A stretch of DNA of 64,000 nucleotides from positions 581,276-645,275 of the forward strand of contig JALHQT010000002.1 of assembly GCA_022841825.1 (NCBI GenBank). Direction: 5' to 3'. The notes beneath the pieces were generated by a model. The model had not been told where the DNA came from. It was given only the letters and a program-made list of their open reading frames with translations, and did no database searches. The position numbers were made by a program, and so were the translations under genes. This stretch comes from Anaerolineae bacterium. Lineage in GTDB: Bacteria; Chloroflexota; Anaerolineae; Aggregatilineales; Phototrophicaceae. Shown one piece after another: positions 41,980 through 49,030 of this stretch. Position 1 is the first letter of the stretch. Every line of letters begins with the position of its first letter.

Positions 41980-43134
41980 ATGCGTATTGAAACGGTCGAG
42001 GTCTGGCTGGTCGAAGGCATCAAGTACAACTGGACGCTGCTGCGCATCACTACCGACGATGGACTGACGGGGGTCGGTGAATCGACCAACTGGCCCGGCA
42101 GCCCGCTCGTCTATCACGCCACCCAGCACCTGGGGCAGCACATCATCGGGCAGGACCCGCGCCGCGTCGATTACCTGTGGACGAAGCTCTACCGCGATTT
42201 CAACTGGCAGGGACCGACGGGCACGATGATGTGCGCGATGTCCGGCATCGACATGGCGCTGCTGGACCTCAAGGCGAAGTGGCTGGGCGTGCCGATGTAT
42301 GAGCTGCTCGGCGGCGCGTTTCGCACCAATATCCAGCTTTATGCCAACTACTGGTTCACCAAAGGCGGGCATGACCCGGCGGATTATGCCCGTCAGGCAA
42401 AAGAGGTCGTCGCGGCAGGCTTCACCGGGCTGAAGTTCGACCCCTTCGCTCACACCAACTATCTGTTTGGCGATGACCTCAGCAGCAACCTGACGCTGAC
42501 CAGCGCGCAGGAGCAGCTCGCTTACGACCTGAGCGCGGCGGTGCGTGAGGCGATTGGTCCGTCGGTGCACATGATGATCGAGACGCACGCCTTTCTATCG
42601 ATGCCGACCGCGATCCGGATGGCGAAGCGCCTAGCACCCCTCAACATCACCTGGTATGAAGAGCCTGCGGGTCCCGAGTCGGCGGATACGCTGCGCTACC
42701 TGAGCGAAGAGATCGACATCCCGCTCTGCGTGGGCGAACGCCATTACAGCCGCTGGAACTACCGACCGCTGCTGGAGAAGCACGCCGTCGATTACATCAT
42801 GCCGGACATCACGCGCTGCGGCGGTCCCAGCGAGATGAAGCGCATCGCCACGCTGGCGGAAACGAGCAACATCCAGGTCGCGCCGCACAACCCGAACGGT
42901 CCACTCAGCACCATCGCCAGCGCGCATGTCTGCGCCAGCATCCCCAACTTCTTCCGCCAGGAGTATATGTTCAATGATGTGCCCTGGCGCGACGAAGTCA
43001 TCAGCCATCCCATCGACGTGCGCGACGGATATTTCATCCTATCTGAGCGTCCTGGGCTGGGGGTCGATCTCGTGCCGGAGGCGATGGCGGCGCACCCTGG
43101 CATCACGACACCGCGCGCCGGGTTCTACATCTGA
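41980..43134 (+). CDS. Enolase-superfamily sugar-acid dehydratase (mandelate racemase/galactonate dehydratase-like)
   Basis: 384 residues: an N-terminal capping domain (about 1-120), then the beta/alpha barrel. Catalytic landmarks are KFDPF (about 158-162), MIETHAF (metal-ligand Glu and a His), YEEP (second ligand), VGERHYSR (third ligand Glu) and the general-base His in APHNPNGP. This group dehydrates aldonic acids to 2-keto-3-deoxy acids. Together with the RraA-like aldolase or PfkB kinase it would form a nonphosphorylative or kinase-linked sugar-acid route. The gene starts 11 bases after the GntR stop and overlaps the convergent USP-GpgS gene by 10 bases. Confidence 0.88.
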   Translation: MRIETVEVWLVEGIKYNWTLLRITTDDGLTGVGESTNWPGSPLVYHATQHLGQHIIGQDPRRVDYLWTKLYRDFNWQGPTGTMMCAMSGIDMALLDLKAKWLGVPMYELLGGAFRTNIQLYANYWFTKGGHDPADYARQAKEVVAAGFTGLKFDPFAHTNYLFGDDLSSNLTLTSAQEQLAYDLSAAVREAIGPSVHMMIETHAFLSMPTAIRMAKRLAPLNITWYEEPAGPESADTLRYLSEEIDIPLCVGERHYSRWNYRPLLEKHAVDYIMPDITRCGGPSEMKRIATLAETSNIQVAPHNPNGPLSTIASAHVCASIPNFFRQEYMFNDVPWRDEVISHPIDVRDGYFILSERPGLGVDLVPEAMAAHPGITTPRAGFYI

Positions 43135-44897
43135 CGGATAACGGACTGCATGGGTGGGCGCTCGATTTCCTGGATCGTCTCGACATCGAGCGCAAAGCGT
43201 CCCGGTTCCTGAACGATCAACTTCATGCTGCGGTTCGCCGCTTCCACCAACTGCGCGCCCGTGCGGCTTTCCAGCCGCGCCATGAAGACCTGTAGGATGG
43301 CGAATGCCATCTTGCTCAAGCCAACCAGCGGCTGATTGTGATGCACGCGCACGTCGAGATCGACCTGTGCCAGCCCCTCCAGCCCGTAGAGTGCGAAAAA
43401 ATCGAGCAGCAGCCCGGTTTCGACGCCGTAGCCTGTGAAGAAGGGCACTTGCTGCAGCGCCTCACGCCGCCCGGCATACTCGCCCGAAAGCGGCTGGATG
43501 AAGCCGGAGAGTTCCGGGAAGAACAGGTTGAACATCGGGCGGGCGACCAGTTCGGTGACGCGCCCGCCGCCGTATGCCTGGAGTTTGTCGCCGACCTGGA
43601 TCGGGCGCTGGTAGAAGCCTTTCGAGAACTGCAAACGCGGATACTTGAGCAGCGGACCCACCAAGCCATAAACGAAGCGCGGGTGGATGTTGGTGATGTC
43701 GGTATCGACCCAGGCGATGATGTCGCCTTTGAGGACGGACAGGCTCTTCCAGAGTGCTTCACCCTTACCGCGCACAGTGCCGACTTCCGGCAGCAGGTCG
43801 GGATGCTTATAGACCGGGATGCCGCAGCCACGCGCCAGCGGCACGGTGTTATCCGTCGAATTGCTGTCGATCAGAACAATCTCATCCAGCAGCGGCAGGT
43901 CATCCATCAGCGCGCTCTTGAGCGTCCGGATGACATGCTCGACCGTCTTCTCTTCGTTGAGCGCGGGCAAGCCGAGGCTGATCGTCAGACCACGTTTCTC
44001 TTTGAGCGCGATTAGATTGGCGATGTCGGCGAACTCGTCGCTGTGAAAGCTGTTTTCGGCGAACCAGCGATCCACACGGGTCGAGACATCCGGCTCTGGT
44101 TGTGGGGCGGCGGGCGCGTGGAAAAAGATCGCCTCTGCCTGATGTGCCCGCACGACCGCAAGCGCGACGTTCGTCCGCTGGCTGACGGTCTCCAGCACCG
44201 AATAATGTTGCCAGCGCGTCCCTTCAGGCTGGCGCAGCCCCGCGCCCATCACGACCAGCTTGTGGTCGGCGGCTTCCGCCAGGATACCAGCGGCAATATC
44301 GCTGCGCGCGGTCACCGTGCGCGCGATCTTCGGTTCGGCGCGCATGACGACTTCGAGTTCTGGGATGTCCGGGCGTTTGTCCGCAGCGTGAAAGAGTGTG
44401 ACCGAGTCGCCGCCAGACAGCGCTTTGGCGGCGCGCACGCCCAGCGAAAGATTGGGTCCGCCGCGCAGCGACAGCAGCACATCGCCCGTGCCGCGCCAGC
44501 GCTCGCCCGACAGCAGCACGACATCGCAGGGCAGCCGATCCAGCAGGGCATCGGTCGTCATCCCACCCGTGAGCGCGCTGACACCCGCCCATTGGATCAG
44601 CGCGATGTCGAACCCCTCCCGCATGACTTCCTCGATCACCTGCTGCATCGGCTCCTGGGCGACGTAGATATGAACGTCGTCGTCGATTTCGGGCGCGGGT
44701 TTGGCGATAGGATCGATGGCGGTGCGGAATGCCTGCGCGTCGCTGGCAAACTCGCTGGGCGACAGCCCAGCAGGCACACTCACCAACCCGCGCACATGGA
44801 CGGTGCCGTCTTCACCCGCCAGCCGTGTGGCGGCGGCGAGCCAGTCATGAATGTGATCTAAGTCCGAAATGACCAGGATGAGGCGTGTCTGGTTCAA
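43125..44897 (-). CDS. Universal stress protein domains fused to a glucosyl-3-phosphoglycerate synthase-like GT
   Basis: 590 residues. Residues about 1-270 look like two UspA-type domains (LILVISDLDH; LLDRLPCDVVLLSG; LAEAADHKLVVMGAGLRQP; TNVALAVVRA). Residues about 285-590 match GpgS/GT81: RWFAENSFHSDEFADIANLIALKEKRGLTISLGLPALNEEKTV, the DxD metal motif in AWVDTDITNIHP, and LSGEYAGRREALQQVPFFTGYGVETGLL. GpgS transfers glucose to 3-phosphoglycerate, the first step of glucosylglycerate synthesis. The start is TTG at 44897, with GGAGGGAG 5 bases upstream and a 4-base overlap with the GT4 stop, so the two are coupled. The fusion may link osmotic or stress sensing to solute synthesis. Confidence 0.85.
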   Translation of the reverse strand: MNQTRLILVISDLDHIHDWLAAATRLAGEDGTVHVRGLVSVPAGLSPSEFASDAQAFRTAIDPIAKPAPEIDDDVHIYVAQEPMQQVIEEVMREGFDIALIQWAGVSALTGGMTTDALLDRLPCDVVLLSGERWRGTGDVLLSLRGGPNLSLGVRAAKALSGGDSVTLFHAADKRPDIPELEVVMRAEPKIARTVTARSDIAAGILAEAADHKLVVMGAGLRQPEGTRWQHYSVLETVSQRTNVALAVVRAHQAEAIFFHAPAAPQPEPDVSTRVDRWFAENSFHSDEFADIANLIALKEKRGLTISLGLPALNEEKTVEHVIRTLKSALMDDLPLLDEIVLIDSNSTDNTVPLARGCGIPVYKHPDLLPEVGTVRGKGEALWKSLSVLKGDIIAWVDTDITNIHPRFVYGLVGPLLKYPRLQFSKGFYQRPIQVGDKLQAYGGGRVTELVARPMFNLFFPELSGFIQPLSGEYAGRREALQQVPFFTGYGVETGLLLDFFALYGLEGLAQVDLDVRVHHNQPLVGLSKMAFAILQVFMARLESRTGAQLVEAANRSMKLIVQEPGRFALDVETIQEIERPPMQSVIRQM

Positions 44898-46156
44898 ACG
44901 TCTCCCTCCACAAGGGGTATCAGATCGTGCTCGATGATCGTGTCCCAGCGATAGCGCTGCCGAACACGACCGCGCAGGGCGAAGGTCGGGGAGGCATGAA
45001 GCAGCGCCCAGACCCGCTGGGCGATGGCGTCAGGCGGCTCAAGCGCCGGGTCGAAGTAGTGGGCGTGTTCGCCGGCGATCTCACGCAGCGGCGGGAGGTC
45101 GCTGCAAAAGATCGGCAGCCCCGCTAACCCCGCTTCCAGCATTGGGATGCCGAAGCCCTCCTGAGCGCTGGTGAAGAGCAGCGCATCCGCCAGATGATAC
45201 AGCGACGACACATCGTCATCGCCGAGCAGCAGCGGCGTGGTCGGGTCTTCCCCGGCGCGAAATAGAAAATGCGCGCTCGTCTCCAGCCCAAGATGACTGC
45301 GCCGTGCGAACAATGCGTCGAGGTAGGCGGCATTGGCGGGGTTGTGCGGTCCCGGCGGTCCGGTCACCAGGAGGCGTACATCGCGCGCGGTCTGGGTGCG
45401 CACTGCCGCCAGAATGTCGAGCGCCAATTCGACGTTCTTGCGGCGGGTCAGGCGAGTGGGGTAAAGCAGGAGCGCGTCGGCATCCACCAGCCGAAGATCG
45501 GTCGCCAGGCGCGCGACCGTCGGCGTCAGACGCAGGAAGCGCACAGGATCGACCCCGCCGGGGATGACCTGAATGCCATCGAGCGGCAGCCCATACAGCG
45601 TCGCCATATCGCTCTGTCGCGATGCCGAGATGGTCACATAGCGCGATTTTTCCCAGGGGGTACGCAGTAAATCCCAGGGATAGCCCGCGTGGAGTTCCGG
45701 GAGATACTGCGGGTTCGTCCAGGCGAGATCATGCGCCCAGTGGATGAGCGGAATGGCTTGTGCCTGCGTGATGTCGTGGAGCGCGGCGGTCAGGGCGAGA
45801 TTCTTGTGCAGGCTGGCGACGTTGTGCGCAATGCAGACGGCACAGCCCGCCAGCGCGGCGCGCAGGTGCTGTGCGATCTCGTGGCGCAGCGCCGCGAAAC
45901 GCGCGCTGACAAGACCAGCGTCCAGCTCTGCTTTGACGGCGAGGACTTCGGGATGGGTGGAGGAGAAAGTGGGATGGATGGCGACTTCTACGCGATCAGC
46001 GAAACGCGCCCCGCTGCCCGCGACGACGCGCACCGAGTAGCCCCGTGCCGTCAAGCCAAGCGCGTGATGACCGATGACGGCTTCGACGCCGCCCACGCCT
46101 GGTGGTCCCGCGAAGTGCAGGAGGGCGACCTGGGGTTTGGAGTCAAGCCGTGTCAT
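44894..46156 (-). CDS. GT4-family glycosyltransferase
   Basis: 420 residues of the GT-B fold. The N-terminal domain begins QVALLHFAGPPGVGGVEAVIGHHALGLTARGYSVRVV. The C-terminal domain shows YPTRLTRRKNVELALDILAAVR, LLVTGPPGPHN, and the donor-binding block SSLYHLADALLFTSAQEGFGIPMLEAGLAGLPIFCSDLPPLREI with the conserved EGFGIPMLEA Glu residues. The acceptor is unknown. Its coupling to the USP-GpgS gene suggests work on the same glycoside. The longer frame to 46267 is not family-like; ATG 46156 is chosen. Confidence 0.87.
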   Translation of the reverse strand: MTRLDSKPQVALLHFAGPPGVGGVEAVIGHHALGLTARGYSVRVVAGSGARFADRVEVAIHPTFSSTHPEVLAVKAELDAGLVSARFAALRHEIAQHLRAALAGCAVCIAHNVASLHKNLALTAALHDITQAQAIPLIHWAHDLAWTNPQYLPELHAGYPWDLLRTPWEKSRYVTISASRQSDMATLYGLPLDGIQVIPGGVDPVRFLRLTPTVARLATDLRLVDADALLLYPTRLTRRKNVELALDILAAVRTQTARDVRLLVTGPPGPHNPANAAYLDALFARRSHLGLETSAHFLFRAGEDPTTPLLLGDDDVSSLYHLADALLFTSAQEGFGIPMLEAGLAGLPIFCSDLPPLREIAGEHAHYFDPALEPPDAIAQRVWALLHASPTFALRGRVRQRYRWDTIIEHDLIPLVEGDV

Positions 46157-46288
46157 GCGCGAGACGAAGGACTCTGTCCAGCGATGGTGTGCGCGCCATA
46201 GAACTCCTGAAAAACTTTGGATACCCCCACCGAGATAATACCATGTTCTCCGGCACGCCTCACCCACGCACCGCGAGTCATCGCGCCA

Positions 46289-46337
46289 GGAAAACTTCCC
46301 GCCGCCTTTAGGGATCAGCCCTCATGACAGCGGGAAA
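46289..46337 (+). promoter_or_regulatory. 49-nt conserved cis element, copy 1
   Basis: The blocks GGAAAACTTCCCG, CCTTTAGGG and TGACAGCGGGAAA are identical in sequence and spacing to the element at 47459-47507 (about 41 of 49 bases equal). It lies 60 bases before the DUF4397-fasciclin start. The first block contains a GGAA-AAC-TTCC palindrome. It may be a response-regulator or ECF-sigma binding site or a promoter. Confidence 0.65.
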
Positions 46338-46397
46338 GACCCTTCGCTACAGTGTGCAACAGCACACCTGTACTTACCTGAGCGAAGGGAATACGCG

Positions 46398-47441
46398 ATG
46401 CCTAAGAAGATTATTCTCCTGATCCTATCGTTGTTGTGGGTCACAAGCGCGCGCGGGCAGGATGAGTCACTGGCGCACCTGCGCGTCATGCAGCTTTCCT
46501 ACGTCCCCGAATCGAGCGCGGTGATCGATATTCAGATCGATGACGCGGTTGTTTTTGAACAGATCAGCTATCCGTTCACCACCGATTACCACGAGGTTGC
46601 CCCAGGCGACTATACGCTGACGACGCGCATCAGCGACCAGCCGGACGCAAGTGCATCCAGCGTGCTCACCTTAGAAGCCGGGCGCAGCTACAGCGTCGTC
46701 GTCGAGGGCGAATACACCGGAGACGTGACGTTTGTCGTCGTGGATGAAACCGAACGGTTGGCGACGGACGGCAGCAGCGCGATCATCGTCAATCTGACCG
46801 ACCAGGCGATCTCGAATGTCACCGTCGATGATGCGCCGGTCTTGCCGGAAATTCCCGCTGGCGATCATGGCTTTCTCGCGCTGCCGCTGACGGAAGCCAC
46901 GATTGGGGGTATGGTCGGCGACCTGGCGTATTCGGAAACGTTCACGCCACATGCCAATACCGACTTTCTGATCGCGGTGCGGCTGACGCCGACGAACGAA
47001 CCGCAGGTCATCTACCATCGCTCCAGCCGACTGACGATTAGCGAGTATCTGTGCTCGATCCACGAGGGCGCGCAATTCGCGCGGGTCGCGGAGCTGCTGG
47101 CGCAAACGGATGTGCTCGCCACGCTCTCGGCAGATGAGGATTACACGCTGTTCCTGCCCGTCAACGGCGTGGTTGACGAACTGATTGCCGGGAATCTCAT
47201 CCCGGATGCCGCGCAGTTGGGCGATCTCTTCGCCACACACGTCACCGCGCAAAACCTGCCGCCGTATACGCTCCCGCAAAACGAAACCCTGACGACGCTC
47301 GCCGGAAATACGGTGTCTCTCAACTTCGGCACGACCGACAGCGGCTACTGGGAGATCGGCGGTGCGCCGATCCTGTGGGATGTTCGGCTCGCCAACGGCG
47401 TGATTTACGGAATCGAGGGTGTGATCAATCCGGCTCCATGA
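46398..47441 (+). CDS. Secreted DUF4397 plus fasciclin (FAS1) protein
   Basis: 347 residues with a signal peptide (PKKIILLILSLLWVTSARG). A DUF4397 region (about 25-205) shows the usual LRVMQLSYVPESSAVIDIQIDDAVVFEQISYPFTTDYHEVAPGDYTL and a second similar strand set. A FAS1 domain occupies about 215-345 (FARVAELLAQTDVLATLSADEDYTLFLPVNGVVDEL, ANGVIYGIEGVINPAP). Both are surface adhesion-type folds. AAGGGAA is 7 bases before the ATG. It shares the 49-nt upstream element with the next gene. Confidence 0.85.
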   Translation: MPKKIILLILSLLWVTSARGQDESLAHLRVMQLSYVPESSAVIDIQIDDAVVFEQISYPFTTDYHEVAPGDYTLTTRISDQPDASASSVLTLEAGRSYSVVVEGEYTGDVTFVVVDETERLATDGSSAIIVNLTDQAISNVTVDDAPVLPEIPAGDHGFLALPLTEATIGGMVGDLAYSETFTPHANTDFLIAVRLTPTNEPQVIYHRSSRLTISEYLCSIHEGAQFARVAELLAQTDVLATLSADEDYTLFLPVNGVVDELIAGNLIPDAAQLGDLFATHVTAQNLPPYTLPQNETLTTLAGNTVSLNFGTTDSGYWEIGGAPILWDVRLANGVIYGIEGVINPAP

Positions 47442-47458
47442 TGAACAGGAGGTGGTCG

Positions 47459-47507
47459 GGAAAACTTCCCGACCCCTTTAGGGGTATGTCCCCGTGACAG
47501 CGGGAAA
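47459..47507 (+). promoter_or_regulatory. 49-nt conserved cis element, copy 2
   Basis: Same three identical blocks and spacing as 46289-46337, located 64 bases before the cupredoxin-like gene start. Conservation only in these blocks, between otherwise unrelated intergenic regions, argues for a functional site rather than recent duplication. Confidence 0.65.
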
Positions 47508-47570
47508 ACACCGCCTGTAGAGTGAAAAATAGGCGATCCACACGCTTCTAAACCTACTAGGGAGAAAACC

Positions 47571-48251
47571 ATGTTAAAGCAGCTTGTTCGTATGATGCTA
47601 CTGCTCGCTCTGCTGTTGTGCGCTGGTGGAGTGTTCGCGCAGTCGGCAGTCTCCAATGCCACCATTAGCCTCTCAGCCGAGGGCTTGGTCACACCGGAAA
47701 CGATTCCGGCGGGCTGGGTCGAAATCACCTTTGAGAATAGCGCCGAAGCGCCGCTGTTTGGGATCATGGCGCGGCTTGACGAGGATGTGACCATGGATGA
47801 CTTCATGGGTGCGTTGATGGGCATGATGGGTGGTGATGCTGGCATCGTCCCGCCTGCGACCTTTACCGGCGCTCCGGCAGCCATGCCCGGCACGACGCGC
47901 TCGGTGACGTATAACCTGGCAGCGGGCAGTTATGTTCTGCTCAACGTCGCGGGGGAAGAACCGCAGATCGCCATGTTTATGGTCGAAGGCGAAGCAGCCA
48001 CGGGCGATCCTGAACCCGAAGCAGACCTAAACGTGGCGCTCGTGGATTTTGCCTTCGGCATTCCGACGGAACTCCCCGCCGGTGAGCAGACATGGCTGAT
48101 TGAGAATAACGGCGAACAATTGCACGAACTGATCGTTATCCCCGTGCCGGATGGTACGACGCTTGAAGACGCGATGGCGCTGCTGATGGCGAGTGAAGGC
48201 GAATCTGAAGAGGGGGTGCGCCTGAATTCGCGGCGGTATGGTCGCCCATGA
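47571..48251 (+). CDS. Secreted cupredoxin-like protein, N-terminal part (frameshifted gene)
   Basis: 226 residues in this frame. A signal peptide (LKQLVRMMLLLALLLCAGGVFAQ) is followed by two beta-rich, plastocyanin-like segments (ISLSAEGLVTPETIPAGWVEITFENSAEAPLFGIMARL and VDFAFGIPTELPAGEQTWLIENNGEQLHELIVIPV). The frame ends shortly after residue 217. Reading minus one base at the run of five G at 48212-48216 continues smoothly as GAPEFAAVWSPMSAGERAWVQ, which completes the second domain. So this and the next entry are probably one gene of about 457 codons, split by an indel or sequencing error. AGGGAG lies 6 bases before the ATG. Confidence 0.75.
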   Translation: MLKQLVRMMLLLALLLCAGGVFAQSAVSNATISLSAEGLVTPETIPAGWVEITFENSAEAPLFGIMARLDEDVTMDDFMGALMGMMGGDAGIVPPATFTGAPAAMPGTTRSVTYNLAAGSYVLLNVAGEEPQIAMFMVEGEAATGDPEPEADLNVALVDFAFGIPTELPAGEQTWLIENNGEQLHELIVIPVPDGTTLEDAMALLMASEGESEEGVRLNSRRYGRP

Positions 48252-48943
48252 GCGCTGGAGAACGGGCATGGGTTCAGTTTGACCTTGCGCCTGGCACGTA
48301 TCTGGTAAGCTGTTTCATCCCGGATGTCAATTCGGATGAACACGCCAGCCACGCCGCATTGGGCATGATCCAGGTGGTCACGGTGACAGATGCCGTCACT
48401 TACACCGACCCCGCCGGGATGTTTACGCTCGATTACCCGGCGGCATTGGCGGCGGTGCGTCCTGATTTCGCACGAACCTTTGGTTTCCCGTTCCCCAGCG
48501 TGGCGCTTGCTGACAGCGATGCGACGATTGATCTTTCCGTTGCCGCGCAGCCTGTGCCGGAGGGCGGTTGGGGAATCGCCACGATGTTCATCCCGGCGGC
48601 GTTCTTCGCGCAGATGGGGCTGCCTGCCGATGCCTCGTTGAGCGATCTGGCGATGGTGTTCGCGCCGCAGCCGGACAATGCCGAAGGTGCGGAAGTCGTG
48701 AGTGTGAGCGAGATCGCGCTCAGTGATGGCACCCCAGCGTTTCAGCGGGTAAACGCGGGTGTCACGGAAGACAATTTCACCCTTTTCTATGAAGTCGCCG
48801 ATGGTGTGTACGTATTGGCGGCGCTGCTGTCGTCCCCCGGCGGACGCACCGATACGATGGTTGAGGCGTTCATGATGAGCGTCAACAGCATCGCGTTCAC
48901 CGGGACAGTCGAAGACATCATGGCGGGTATGGGCGCCAGTTGA
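48248..48943 (+). CDS. Continuation of the cupredoxin-like protein (second frame)
   Basis: 231 residues if started at the ATG at 48248, which overlaps the previous stop as ATGA. The first residues (AWVQFDLAPGTYLVSCFIPDVNSDEHASHAALGMIQVV) are the closing strands of the cupredoxin-like domain started in the previous frame. This argues against an independent gene. The remainder (about 45-231) is a separate alpha/beta domain with no recognised family (YTDPAGMFTLDYPAALAAVR, DNFTLFYEVADGVYVLAALLSS). Translational coupling of two real genes is the alternative. Confidence 0.65.
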   Translation: MSAGERAWVQFDLAPGTYLVSCFIPDVNSDEHASHAALGMIQVVTVTDAVTYTDPAGMFTLDYPAALAAVRPDFARTFGFPFPSVALADSDATIDLSVAAQPVPEGGWGIATMFIPAAFFAQMGLPADASLSDLAMVFAPQPDNAEGAEVVSVSEIALSDGTPAFQRVNAGVTEDNFTLFYEVADGVYVLAALLSSPGGRTDTMVEAFMMSVNSIAFTGTVEDIMAGMGAS

Positions 48944-49030
48944 GAAGTTCCGCATAGAATGAAGAGATTGGAGAGGCGGCAGTACTGTCATCTCTCCAAT
49001 AGTAAGTTTGTATCCGTGGGAAGCTCCACC

